The notes under the pieces are model-generated. The model searched no databases, was not told the DNA's origin, and saw nothing but the letters and a program-made list of their open reading frames with translations. Position numbers and translations under genes: made by a program. 64,000 nucleotides of DNA. Origin: Pseudoduganella aquatica. GTDB taxonomy: Bacteria > Pseudomonadota > Gammaproteobacteria > Burkholderiales > Burkholderiaceae_D. How positions within the stretch are numbered: position 1 is the first letter of the stretch; each line of letters begins with the position of its first letter. Shown here one piece after another: positions 41,521-50,687 of the stretch. The stretch is taken from NCBI RefSeq assembly GCF_009857595.1, contig NZ_WWCU01000036.1, forward strand, positions 1 to 64,000, given 5' to 3'.

Positions 41521-42873
41521 TTATTTTTTGCTCTTCATCGCCAGCGTGAAGGTGCTGCCGTGTCCGAAATCGCTGCTGAAGAACAGCGAGCCGCCGATCA
41601 GGTTGGCCAGGTTCTGGCACAGGTACAGGCCCAGGCCCGCGCCTTCCGCGTGGCGGGTGGAGGTCGAATCGAGCTGCGAGAAGGCCTGGAACAGCTTGGC
41701 CTGGTCTTCCTCGCGGATGCCGGCGCCGCTGTCGGCCACGGCGAATTCGGTCACCACGCCGTCGCCGTCGGCGCGCTGGCTCAACGTGATGCGCACCGTG
41801 CCTTTCTCGGTGAACTTGATGGCGTTGTTGGCCAGGTTGATCAGGATCTGCGTCAGCGCGCGGCGGTCGGTTTCGAGGGTGACCGGCTGCGGCGCCACGT
41901 CCACTTCCAGCGCCAGGCCCTTCTGCTGCGCCAGCGGGCGCAGGGTGTCGGCCACTTCGGCGATCAGGTTCTGGCACTGGATAGGCTCGACCGACAGCGT
42001 GACCTTGCCCGCTTCGATCTTGGCCACGTCCAGGATGTCGTTGATCAGCGAAAGCAGGTGGCGCGCGCTGTTGCGGATGGTGTTGAGCTGCTTGTCCTGC
42101 TCACCGGTCAGCGGGCCGGGAAGCTTCATCAGCAGCGCGCCGGTGAAGCCGATAATGGCGTTCAGCGGCGTGCGCAGCTCGTGCGACATATTGGCGATAA
42201 AGGCCGATTTCATGCGGCTCGCTTCGGCCAGCTCCAGGTTCTTCAGCGCGATTTCGCGGTTGATGGTTTCCAGCTCGCCGGCGTGGTGGGCCAGGCGCAT
42301 GTTCAGCTCTATCACCTGGCGTTCGCGCGCCTGCAGTTCGCTGTTGACCTGCACCGCCTGTTCGTAGGTGGAGATCAGCAGGTCAAGGATCTGCTGGCGC
42401 TCGGCGTTGATGAAGTGCTTCTGGTCCCCCAGGTAAAGCGCGATGCCCACTTCCATGTTTTGGTTGCGGCGCAGCTTCTGGTTCACCAGCATGTGGCCGA
42501 TGCGGTTCAGCAGGTAGTCTTCGGCATAGGGCTTGCGGATGAAGTTGTCCGCACCGCACTCGATGCCTTTGATGATGTCCTTGGGGTCGGTCAGCGAGGT
42601 GACCAGGATGACCGGGATGTCGCGCAGCACGGCGTCGGACTTGATGGCGCGGCATAGTTCGTAGCCGTCCATTTCGGGCATGACGATGTCCGACAGCACC
42701 AGGTGCGGCTTGCGTTCGCGGATCGCCTCCAGCGCCAGCCGGCCATTGGCGGCCACGCGCGCCTTGTAGCGCACGGACTGGATCAGGCGGCGCAGCCGCT
42801 CGGCCTGGGTCGGACTGTCCTCGACGATGAGGATTTCGATTTCATCCGGTTCGATCTCGTAGCTGGAGTCCAC
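41521..42873 (-). CDS. Receiver-histidine kinase fusion (REC-coiled coil-HisKA-HATPase)
   Basis: This 450-aa cytoplasmic kinase has no TM segment. The N-terminal REC domain (about 10-130) has phospho-acceptor Asp62 (LVLSDIVMPEMDG) and Lys in FIRKPY. A helical linker follows, then the H-box MSHELRTPLNAI with His231 and an HATPase domain (ILINLANNAIKFTEKG, VADSGAGI, GAGLGLYLCQNL). The GTG start at 42873 is preceded by TTGGAGGCAGTCC and is preferred over a TTG nine codons upstream that lacks such a site. The REC-first order resembles kinases that sense phosphorylation state of other systems. It is co-transcribed with the double-REC protein. Confidence 0.92.
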   Translation of the reverse strand: MDSSYEIEPDEIEILIVEDSPTQAERLRRLIQSVRYKARVAANGRLALEAIRERKPHLVLSDIVMPEMDGYELCRAIKSDAVLRDIPVILVTSLTDPKDIIKGIECGADNFIRKPYAEDYLLNRIGHMLVNQKLRRNQNMEVGIALYLGDQKHFINAERQQILDLLISTYEQAVQVNSELQARERQVIELNMRLAHHAGELETINREIALKNLELAEASRMKSAFIANMSHELRTPLNAIIGFTGALLMKLPGPLTGEQDKQLNTIRNSARHLLSLINDILDVAKIEAGKVTLSVEPIQCQNLIAEVADTLRPLAQQKGLALEVDVAPQPVTLETDRRALTQILINLANNAIKFTEKGTVRITLSQRADGDGVVTEFAVADSGAGIREEDQAKLFQAFSQLDSTSTRHAEGAGLGLYLCQNLANLIGGSLFFSSDFGHGSTFTLAMKSKK

Positions 42874-42954
42874 GGACTGCCTCCAAAAATTGGTTTTCAA
42901 GCTATGCTGACTCTAAGGTAACTATAAAGGATTTAACTATCAAGCTGGGAAATT

Positions 42955-43692
42955 TCATGGCTGTGCGCCCTGGAACTGGCCGGCGCGGTAGGTGAGCACC
43001 AGCGTGTCGCGGTGGCCGTGCTGGGCCAGCGGCTGGATGGGTGTCGATTCGTGGATCACGGTGGCGTCGTCCAGCAGCAGCATGGTCCAGGGTTCGGTCA
43101 TGGTGAAGCGCTTGCCGTTCGGGCCATCGGCTTCAAAGATGCGAGTCTCTCCGCCTTTGATGCCGTGGCGGCCGATCAGCAGCACGGCCACGTAGTCCAC
43201 GCCGTCGCGGTGCGCGCCTTCCGGCGTGGGGCGGCCGATGCCGTCCGTGGTGTCGATGCGGAACTGGTGCGCCTCTATGTACCAGGGCTGCGGCGCGCGC
43301 GCGGCCGAGCAGGCGTCGCCGACGGCGGTGATCAGCTGGCGCCAGGCCGGCTGCGCCACGGTGTCCGGTTCCATGGGCTCGAACAGCCGGTGCATGCCGC
43401 CGTGCAGCGCGTTGTATTCCAGCGGCTGCCAGTGCGGGCGGTGCGCGGTCTGCGCCAGCGCGCCGTCCTTCTGGATGAAGCAGGAATGGCGGCGGCGCCG
43501 GTAGCGGCCGCCGTCTTTCAGGTAGTTGTCCAGTTCAAGGTGCTCCCAGCTCGGCACCAGGGCGTTCAGCGCCTCCAGCGTGGTGCCGGCCAGCGCGGCG
43601 ACATGTTCGGGATGCAGCAGGGCGTAGCCTTCGCTGCGCAGCGCTTCGGTAACGCGCTCGGGCGCGGTGTAGATCGGGGCGTAAGTCGTCAT
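42955..43692 (-). CDS. 2-oxoglutarate/Fe(II) dioxygenase family protein (PF10014-like)
   Basis: This 245-aa protein resembles the 2OG-Fe dioxygenase family that includes free L-isoleucine/L-leucine hydroxylases. Metal ligands are visible as EGAHRDGVDY (His-x-Asp) and a distal His in DDATVIHESTPIQP. The 2OG-binding Arg is probably in LVLTYRAGQF or a nearby Arg. Other family segments are RRRRHSCFIQKDGAL and WYIEAHQFRIDT. The amino-acid substrate is not predictable. It is a single gene between the kinase operon and the TonB receptor gene, both in the same direction. Confidence 0.83.
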   Translation of the reverse strand: MTTYAPIYTAPERVTEALRSEGYALLHPEHVAALAGTTLEALNALVPSWEHLELDNYLKDGGRYRRRRHSCFIQKDGALAQTAHRPHWQPLEYNALHGGMHRLFEPMEPDTVAQPAWRQLITAVGDACSAARAPQPWYIEAHQFRIDTTDGIGRPTPEGAHRDGVDYVAVLLIGRHGIKGGETRIFEADGPNGKRFTMTEPWTMLLLDDATVIHESTPIQPLAQHGHRDTLVLTYRAGQFQGAQP

Positions 43693-43744
43693 TGGAACGG
43701 GGGTACGGGTATGCTCGGCGATGGAGTCGTCTATTCTACGACGG

Positions 43745-45805
43745 TTAGAAGCTCCGCGTGAGCATCAGCCGGAATGAGCGCGATTCGATGGGGTGGAAGT
43801 GGACGTCGTCCACCGGCTGCGTTTCGCCCTTGAGCCGGGAGGCGTAGTAATAGTCGATGGCCGACACGCGGCGGTTGGCCAGGTTGAAGGCCTCCAGCTC
43901 CAGCTGCATGCCGCCGGCGAATTTGTAGCCGATGCGGCCATTCAGCGTCTGGCTGGCGCGCGAGCGCACGCTGTTGTCCTCGGCCAGCGGGCGCGGACCG
44001 AACCAGCGCAGCCGCAGTGCGCCGGACCAGGGCCCCAGCTTGTCCACCGTGAGCGCCAGCTGGGCCACGCCTTCCACCGCGCCGGGGATGTAGGCGGCGC
44101 CTGCCGCACGGGCTTCCGCGCCACGGCTGCGCGCGCGGGCGAAAGCCAGGTCCGCGTCCACGCTGAGCCATTTGAAAGGCTTGTAGTAGTTGGAGAACTC
44201 CACGCCGTAGCGGCGGCTCGGATCGCCCGCCTCGGTGGCGCCGGCGTCGCCCACGTAGCTCAGTTCGAAATCGAAGTCCAGGCGGTAGACCGACAGCGAG
44301 GTTTGCAATCGCGGCAGCCATTCGCTGCGCACGCCCAGCTCCAGGCCGCGCGAACGCACCAGCGGAGCGTCCGCCGCGACGGCGCCGCGCGCGTCGTTGC
44401 TGTGGAAGCCGGTGCCGGCGTTGGCGTAGAACTCGGTCAGCGCCCAGGGGCCGAATACGGCGCTCAGGCTGGGGCTGAGCAGGCGGTCGCTGGCGCGGCC
44501 TGCCGGGTGTTCCAGCGCGCTGGCGCTGCCCGCCTCGGAAGGACGCACATCGAAGCGATAGGCGTCGGCGCGCAGGCCAGCCGTGGTGCGCAGCACCGGG
44601 GACCAGCGCGTGCTGTTTTCCACGTACAGGCCGGCGCTGGTTTCCACGATATGATCGGCCCGGGTGGTGGCCACGGCGCGCCGCGCCACGGTCTTGTACA
44701 AGCCGTTGAAGATATTGTCGTTCTGGAGCTGCAGGCCGACCGTGGTGATGGAGCTGGCCTCGCCGATGTGCGCGTGCCAGGCGTGGCTGGCGTCCACGCC
44801 GCTGGTGACGCGGCGGTCCGGCTGGGCGAACTGGTCGCCGTTCACCGGGTCGTCCATGAAGTAGGTGAAGTTGGAATACAAGTCCAGCTGGTTGGCGATC
44901 AGGTAGGCGCCGACCTTGGCGGCCGTGTCCTCGCCGCTGCGCTGCCAGGCGCCGGACAGGCTGTAGCGGTGTGCCTTGCCGCCGTCGGTGTTGTCGATGC
45001 CGTCGTAGCGGCCCAGCAGGCCTTGCTGCACGGCGCGCAGCGGAATCTGGTCGGTGGCGTTCCAGTCCGCGTTGTAGGCCATGGCCGTGACGGTAAAGCC
45101 GTTGTTGGCGTAGCCCTGGCTGTAGCGCAGCACGCCGTTCAGTTTTTTGTAGTCGTCGCCGCGCGTGTACGGGCCGTCGTTGTGCAAGGCTTCGATCGCG
45201 TACAGCAGCGCGCCGTTATTGGCTTCGTTCACGCTGGCCGAATCGGCCAGCAACGCGCGGCGGTAGCCGTTCTGCCCCACGCTGGCGCTGGCCACGCCGC
45301 GCACCAGGCGGTTGGCGTAGATGATGGAGGCGGCGCCGGCGGAGGCGAAGTCGCCTTCCTCGGCCGAATAGGGGCCTTTCTTGTAATCGAGGCGCGCGGC
45401 CAGTTCCGGGATCAGGAAATTGAGGTCGGTCCAGCCCTGGCCGTGGGCGTGGCTGCGCTGGTTGACGGGCATGCCGTCCACGGTGGTGCGCAGGTCGGTG
45501 CCGTGGTCCAGGTTGAAGCCGCGCAGGTAGAACTGGTTGGCCTTGCCCTCGCCGCTGTGCTGGCTGACGATCAGGCCGGGCGTGGCCTCCAGCAGCTCGC
45601 CGGGCCGGTAGGTGGTGCGCGCGGCCAGCTGCTGCTGCGTGACGCTGCCGTCGCCGGCCGCGTCGGCGATGCCAAGCTGGCTGGCGCGCGAACCGTCGAT
45701 CAGCACGCGCTGCATCAGCGTATCGTCGGCGTGGGAAGCGGAAGAGGCCAGCAAAGTACACAGCGCGGCGGCCAGCGCGAACGGAGTAGGGCGAAATAGC
45801 ATCAT
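43745..45805 (-). CDS. TonB-dependent outer membrane receptor
   Basis: This 686-aa receptor has a signal peptide (residues 1-26, ending ASSASHA). The plug domain follows (VTQQQLAARTTYRPGELLEATPGLIVSQHSGEGKANQFYLRGFNLDHGTDL), then a beta-barrel ending in the expected C-terminal aromatic (RLMLTRSF). A clear TonB box is not obvious. Two tandem ATGs exist (45805, 45802). The frame remains open far upstream, overlapping the disrupted kinase, but that portion is only a shadow. A TATACT -10-like element ends 7 bp before the start, with no Shine-Dalgarno. The ligand is unknown; its position gives no metabolic hint. Confidence 0.9.
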   Translation of the reverse strand: MMLFRPTPFALAAALCTLLASSASHADDTLMQRVLIDGSRASQLGIADAAGDGSVTQQQLAARTTYRPGELLEATPGLIVSQHSGEGKANQFYLRGFNLDHGTDLRTTVDGMPVNQRSHAHGQGWTDLNFLIPELAARLDYKKGPYSAEEGDFASAGAASIIYANRLVRGVASASVGQNGYRRALLADSASVNEANNGALLYAIEALHNDGPYTRGDDYKKLNGVLRYSQGYANNGFTVTAMAYNADWNATDQIPLRAVQQGLLGRYDGIDNTDGGKAHRYSLSGAWQRSGEDTAAKVGAYLIANQLDLYSNFTYFMDDPVNGDQFAQPDRRVTSGVDASHAWHAHIGEASSITTVGLQLQNDNIFNGLYKTVARRAVATTRADHIVETSAGLYVENSTRWSPVLRTTAGLRADAYRFDVRPSEAGSASALEHPAGRASDRLLSPSLSAVFGPWALTEFYANAGTGFHSNDARGAVAADAPLVRSRGLELGVRSEWLPRLQTSLSVYRLDFDFELSYVGDAGATEAGDPSRRYGVEFSNYYKPFKWLSVDADLAFARARSRGAEARAAGAAYIPGAVEGVAQLALTVDKLGPWSGALRLRWFGPRPLAEDNSVRSRASQTLNGRIGYKFAGGMQLELEAFNLANRRVSAIDYYYASRLKGETQPVDDVHFHPIESRSFRLMLTRSF

Positions 45806-45849
45806 GGCGGGCAGTATAGCCGCAGCCCCCCCCTTTTTACGAGTCCGGC

Positions 45850-47543
45850 CTATTGCAGTTTCTTGATGATGTCCGACAGGCGGTAGGGTTTGCCGATGAG
45901 CTCGAACTGGTCCACGTCCTTGTGCTGGGCGCTGAGCGTGGAGGGTAGGTAGCCGGAGGCCAGGATGATCTTCAGGCCGGGCTGCGCCTGCCGGGCCGCG
46001 CGCGCCAGCTCGATGCCGCTCATGCCGGGCATGACGACGTCGCTGAACAGGATGCGCAGGTCCGGGTGGCGGCCCAGGATTTCCAGCGCTTCGGCGCCGT
46101 TGTTGGCCGGCAGCACCTCGTAGCCCAGGCTGGTGAACAGCTGGGCGGCCATGTCGAGCACGTCGTTCTGGTCGTCCACGACCAGCACTTTTTCTGCCGC
46201 GCTGCCGTGCGCCGATTCCTGCGGGCCGATGCCGTGTTCGTGCGCCGGGAACAGCAGCGAAATCGCCGTGCCTTTGCCGGGCTGGGACTCGATGCGCAGC
46301 TCGCCTTTGGCCTGCTGCACCATGCCGTACACCTGGCTCAATCCCAGGCCGGTGCCTTTGCCCACTTCCTTGGTGGTGAAAAACGGCTCCATGGCGCGGC
46401 GCGCCACCTCGGGTTCCATGCCGCAGCCGCTGTCGCGCACGGTCAGGCATACATAGGCGCCGGGCGGCAGCGCACCGCCGCCGCCCTCGTGCATTTCCAC
46501 GCTGGTCTCGATAACGATGTCGCCGCGTTCGCCGCCGTCGCCGATGGCGTCGCGCGCATTGACCACCAGGTTCAGGATGGCGGATTCGAGCTGCTGCACG
46601 TCGGCCAGGATTTCGGGCAGGCCCGGGGCCTGTTTCAGTTCGAGCTGCACGTTGCTGTGCACGGCGCGCCGCAGCACCGCTTCGAAGGAATCGACAATGC
46701 GGTTGATGCGCACGCGCTCGGCGCGGAAGGGCTGCTGGCGCGCGCCAGCTCTTCCTCGGCCGTGCGGCGCTCGGTGACGTCGCGCGTGATCTTGGCATAG
46801 CCGATCAGCTCGCCCATCGAGTCGATAATGGGGTCGATCACCACATGCGCCCAGAACTGGCTGCCGTCCTTGCGCACCCGCCATCCCTCGCGCTCGAAGC
46901 GGCCGTCGCGGCGCGCCGTGGCCAGGGCCTGCATGGGCAGGCCCGCCGCCCTGTCCGGTTCAGTGTAGAAGCGTTCGAAATGGGTGCCGGTCACCTCGTC
47001 CGAGCCGTAGCCCTTGATGCGGCGAGCGCCCTCGTTCCAGTTGGACACCAGCCCTTCCGGAGACAGCATGTAGATCGCGTAGTCGGTTACGCCCTGCACC
47101 AGCAGGCGGAATCGCTCCTCGCTGGCGTGCAGCGCCTCCTGCTCCTTGCGGCGGGCGGTGATGTCGCGCGTGATCTTGGCGTAGCCGAGCAGCTCGCCGT
47201 TGTGGTCGCGGATGGGGTCGAGCACCACGCTGGCCCAGAAGCGCGTGCCGTCCTTGCGGATGCGCCAGCCCTCGTCCTCGAAGCGGCCGGCGTCGCGCGC
47301 CACGGCCAGCGCCATGGCGGGCCGCCCGGCGGCGCGGTCATCGTCCGAATAAAAGCGCGAGAAGTGTTCGCCGAGAATCTCCGCCTCGGTGTAACCCTTG
47401 AAGCGCTGCGCGCCCGCGTTCCAGCTGGTGACGATGCCTTCCGGCGACAGGGTGTAGATGGCGTAGTCGGTGACACTGGAAACAAACAGGCGCAGGCGTT
47501 CAGCTTCAATCGCGCTGGCGGGGCGGAGCGGCTTTTCACTCAT
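45850..47543 (-). pseudogene. Disrupted PAS-PAS hybrid histidine kinase (HisKA lost, frameshift)
   Basis: Read leftwards, the gene begins at ATG 47543 with two near-identical PAS/PAC repeats (VTDYAIYTLSPEGIV and VTDYAIYMLSPEGLV, each ending YAKITRDIT/VT). It continues to TERRTAEEELARA, then leaves frame near 46730-46752 and stops at 46635. The other frame picks up at RQQPFRAERVRIN and continues with an intact HATPase domain (LESAILNLVVNARDAIGDGGE, GTGLGLSQVYGMV) and a C-terminal REC domain (VVDDQN, LFSDVVMPGMSG, LIGKPY) to 45850. The dimerisation/H-box segment normally between these points (roughly 70 codons, with the HDFNN-type His) is absent in both frames, so this looks like an internal deletion rather than a single-base slip. 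The PAS-PAS part could still be translated (302 aa). Confidence 0.82.
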
Positions 47544-47698
47544 GTACGGGTTCCGTTTGCGGCCGCGCCGCGTGAGGGAGGGTTAGCCAGTATAGCCCTA
47601 GCCGGGAGGAAAGTGCCACCAATGAATTGTTTCCTAAAATGCATTGAAATGATGCAAAATATCAAGGCACACGCGTGCTGACTCGGAGGAAATATACG

Positions 47699-49375
47699 AT
47701 GAAGAAATGTGGTGTTTTATTCTTGCTGGCGGCCCGCCTGGCCGCAGCCGATGCAGCCGATGCAGCCACCCAAACGCCGGCCGCGTTTGCGGGCAATCTG
47801 TTCGCCAAATGGAGCGGCGCCGCAACACCGGGCTGCGCCCTGGCCATTTCGCGCCCGGACCAGCCGGCGCTGAAGCTGGCCTACGGACAAGCCGACCTGG
47901 AACACGGCACGCCCAACACGCCGGATACGGTGTTCGAGGCCGGATCGGTATCCAAGCAATTCACCGCCGCCGCCGTGTTGCTGCTGGCGCAGGACGGCAA
48001 GCTGGCCTTGTCCGACGATGTGCGCAAATACCTGCCCGAGCTGCCCGACTACGGCAAGCCGATTACGCTGGACCACCTGCTCACCCATACCAGCGGCTTG
48101 CGCGACTGGGGCAGCATTGTGGAAATGGAAGGCTGGCCGCGCGGTACGCGTTCCGTCAGCATGGAGCAGGCGCTGACGGTGATTGCGCGCCAGCGCGGGC
48201 TCAATTTCCCGCCGGGCGAGCGCTACTCTTACAGCAACAGCGGCTATGTGCTGGCCGCGTTCGTGGTGCAGCGCGTGTCGGGCAAGACGCTGGCCGAATT
48301 TACGCGCGAGCGCATCTTCCAGCCGCTCGGGATGACGCGCACGCAATGGCGGGACAACTTCCGCCGCGTGGTGCCCGGCCGCGCCGTCGCTTACAGCACG
48401 GCAGGCAAAGGCTACGAGCAGGACATGCCATTTGAGGACGTTTACGGCCACGGCGGCCTGCTCACCACGGTGGGCGATCTGCTGATCTGGAACGAAGCGC
48501 TGACAGCCAATGCGCTGGGCAAGGGTATCAGCGCGCAGCTGGAACGCCGTCCGGTGCTGCCGGAGGGCAGGATCAGCAACTATGGGCATGGCCTGATCTC
48601 GCAAAGCTATCTCGGCGCGGCGGAGGTGTCGCACGACGGCGCCACGGCCGGCTACCGTACCTGGCTGGGACGCTATCCGGAGCGGCGCCTGTCGATAGCC
48701 TTGCTGTGCAACGCAGGCGACGTCAATCCCGGCAGGCTTGCGCGCGCAGTGGCGCAGGAGCTGCTTGCGCCATCGGCCGCAGCGCCAGCCGCCTTGGCTG
48801 CCCCGGTGGTTCCAGCCGCCGTCCCGGTGGCCGCCAGCGGCGCCGTTGCGCCTGCCGCTGCCTCGTCCGGGCTGGGCGTCTACGCCGGCACTTTCTACAA
48901 CGAGCTGACCGCGAATCCGGTGATATTGGCGCTGCGCGACGGCGTACTCGTGCTGCCCAACGGCACGCCTTTGCGGCCGCTCCAGGAAGGCACCTTCGCC
49001 GTCAATGCCGGCACCTTCGCATTCTCGGGTCCGGACCGGTTCGTGGCAAACCCCGGCGGGGGCGAGGTGATGAGTTTCCGCCGGGTCGCCGCCGAGGCGC
49101 CAAGCAGCGCCGCCTTGAGCGCCTACACGGGCCGCTACGGCAGCGACGAGGCGCTGGCCAGCTACGATATCGCGCCGGACGGCGACAAGCTTGCTTTCCG
49201 GCTGTCCGGCAAGCCGGAAAGCGTACTCCGGCTCAAGCCGCTCGCGCCTGACGTCTTCGGGGCCGACGGCGTCGTGGTCCGGTTCGAACGCGACGGCGGC
49301 GGCCGCATCACCGGCGCCGTCGCGTCCACCAACCGCCTGTACGGCATGCATTTCAAGAAAGCGGGCCAGCCATGA
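47699..49375 (+). CDS. Beta-lactamase-fold serine hydrolase (exported)
   Basis: This 558-aa protein is a class C beta-lactamase/DD-peptidase-like serine hydrolase, more likely an esterase or peptidase than a resistance enzyme. A signal peptide covers about residues 1-23. The SxxK motif is S83-V-S-K86, followed by the Tyr-Ser-Asn motif (YSYSNSGY) and GHGG. A C-terminal accessory region (about 400-558, APVVPAAVPVAA linker then beta-rich) contains GVYAGTFYNEL and AYTGRYGSDEA repeats. The ATG at 47699 follows GGAGGA eight bases upstream. Earlier in-frame ATG 47675 has no such site. It overlaps the next gene by 4 bp. Confidence 0.88.
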   Translation: MKKCGVLFLLAARLAAADAADAATQTPAAFAGNLFAKWSGAATPGCALAISRPDQPALKLAYGQADLEHGTPNTPDTVFEAGSVSKQFTAAAVLLLAQDGKLALSDDVRKYLPELPDYGKPITLDHLLTHTSGLRDWGSIVEMEGWPRGTRSVSMEQALTVIARQRGLNFPPGERYSYSNSGYVLAAFVVQRVSGKTLAEFTRERIFQPLGMTRTQWRDNFRRVVPGRAVAYSTAGKGYEQDMPFEDVYGHGGLLTTVGDLLIWNEALTANALGKGISAQLERRPVLPEGRISNYGHGLISQSYLGAAEVSHDGATAGYRTWLGRYPERRLSIALLCNAGDVNPGRLARAVAQELLAPSAAAPAALAAPVVPAAVPVAASGAVAPAAASSGLGVYAGTFYNELTANPVILALRDGVLVLPNGTPLRPLQEGTFAVNAGTFAFSGPDRFVANPGGGEVMSFRRVAAEAPSSAALSAYTGRYGSDEALASYDIAPDGDKLAFRLSGKPESVLRLKPLAPDVFGADGVVVRFERDGGGRITGAVASTNRLYGMHFKKAGQP

Positions 49376-50175
49376 CGGTGGCGCGCCGCAACAACGTGCG
49401 AGTGGCCGGCAGCGGCGACGCCACGCTGGTGTTTGCGCACGGCTATGGCTGCGACCAGTCCATGTGGCGCCACGTGGCGCCGCAACTGGGCGAGCGCTAT
49501 CGCACCATCTGTTTCGACCTGGTGGGCAGCGGGGGCTCGGATGTGCGGGCGTATGACTTTCAGCGCTACAGCTCGCTGCACGCCTACGCCGAAGACCTGA
49601 TCGAGATTATCGATGCCTTTGCCACCGGTCCCGTGATCTACATCGGCCATTCCGTTAGCGCGATGATAGGCATGCTGGCCGCCATCCGGCAGCCCGGGAA
49701 ATTCGCTGCGCAAGTGATGGTGGGGCCGTCGCCCTGCTTCATCAACGACGGCGACTATATCGGCGGCTACAACCGGGAGGACATCGACGGCCTGCTGGGC
49801 ATGATGGACGAGCGCTACGACGAATGGGCCGGCGCGCTCGCGCCGGTGATCATGGGCACGCCGGAGCGGCCCGAGCTGGCCGAGGAGCTGACAGCCAGCT
49901 TCCGGCGCACCGACCGCGCGGTGGCGCGCCATTTCGCCCGCGTCACCTTCACGGCCGACCACCGCGCCGACGTGGCGAAGTGCACCACGCCCACGCTGAT
50001 ACTGCAATGCAGTGATGACCTCATCGCACCGCGCGAAGTGGGCGAATACCTGCTGCGCCAGCTGCCGTCCGCCCGCCTGGCCGTGATCGGCAATGTCGGC
50101 CACTGCCCGCACATGAGTTCCCCCGGCGCCAGTATCGACGCCATCGACGCTTTTCTGGCCCAGCTAAAGAATTAA
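49372..50175 (+). CDS. RsbQ/KAI2-type alpha/beta hydrolase
   Basis: This 267-aa cytoplasmic alpha/beta hydrolase is of the RsbQ family, the bacterial relatives of plant KAI2/D14 hormone receptors. Family-specific residues are LVFAHGYGCDQSMW (oxyanion loop), nucleophile GHSVSAMIG with Ser94, acid Asp216 (SDDLIAP) and His244 (GHCPHMSSP). In Bacillus, RsbQ supplies a signal to the PAS-containing phosphatase RsbP. Here the divergent neighbour across the beta-lactamase-like gene is a PAS-PAS kinase (now broken), a suggestive but unproven link. It overlaps the upstream gene as ATGA. Ligand unknown. Confidence 0.88.
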   Translation: MTVARRNNVRVAGSGDATLVFAHGYGCDQSMWRHVAPQLGERYRTICFDLVGSGGSDVRAYDFQRYSSLHAYAEDLIEIIDAFATGPVIYIGHSVSAMIGMLAAIRQPGKFAAQVMVGPSPCFINDGDYIGGYNREDIDGLLGMMDERYDEWAGALAPVIMGTPERPELAEELTASFRRTDRAVARHFARVTFTADHRADVAKCTTPTLILQCSDDLIAPREVGEYLLRQLPSARLAVIGNVGHCPHMSSPGASIDAIDAFLAQLKN

Positions 50176-50687
50176 GGCAGCGTGCGTTCCTGCGTAGCGG
50201 CGGAGAAGGTGAGGGAGCTTGCGGCCGGGCCGGAGGGCGCGGCGCCGAGGTTGACGGTGTTCAGCTGGGACGGCACGAAGTCGGACAGCACCGCGTGGTG
50301 CAGCACGGCGCCGGCTGGCAGCGCGGTCTTCGGCAATTCCTGGTAGATGGTGATGTTGGCGGCGTCGGCCGTGACGCCTACCCATTGCAGCGGCAGGCGC
50401 TGGCCGCCGGCCGTGATGTAGAACTGCTTTTCAACGTAGCGCCGCAGCACGGCCTGGTCCTCGGGCAGGCCCAGGTCGAACTGCCGCTGGTACAGATTGG
50501 CCAGCAGCGCCTCCACGTCGTGCGCGGTGTAGGTGTGCACGATTTCGGTACTGCCGGTGTTGGCGTTGTAGCTGATGTCGGTGATGCCCATGTGGTAGTT
50601 GTGGGCATGGGCAGGGACGTGCAGCGCCGCGCTGCAGAACAGCAGCGCGGCGGCGGCGGCCAGCTTGCGGGCGCCGCGTACCATCAT
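50172..50687 (-). CDS. DUF6702 family exported protein
   Basis: This 171-aa protein has a signal peptide (about 1-28, ending VPAHA) and a mature part starting HNYHMGITDISYNANTGSTEIVHTYTAHDVEALL. This is typical of the DUF6702 proteins found beside M1 peptidases. It overlaps the peptidase gene by 4 bp (ATGA) and ends 4 bp inside the convergent RsbQ-type gene. Function is unknown. The coupling suggests it acts with the periplasmic peptidase. Confidence 0.78.
   Translation of the reverse strand: MMVRGARKLAAAAALLFCSAALHVPAHAHNYHMGITDISYNANTGSTEIVHTYTAHDVEALLANLYQRQFDLGLPEDQAVLRRYVEKQFYITAGGQRLPLQWVGVTADAANITIYQELPKTALPAGAVLHHAVLSDFVPSQLNTVNLGAAPSGPAASSLTFSAATQERTLP

Noticed and set aside
43793..45799. 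A 668-codon open frame opposite the TonB receptor
   Set aside because: Low-complexity His/Val/Gly/Ala composition and no start signal; the minus strand shows a full receptor.
47699..49375. Antibiotic-resistance beta-lactamase
   Set aside because: The SxxK/YSN motifs are shared with many esterases and peptidases, and the long C-terminal accessory region is not typical of resistance enzymes.
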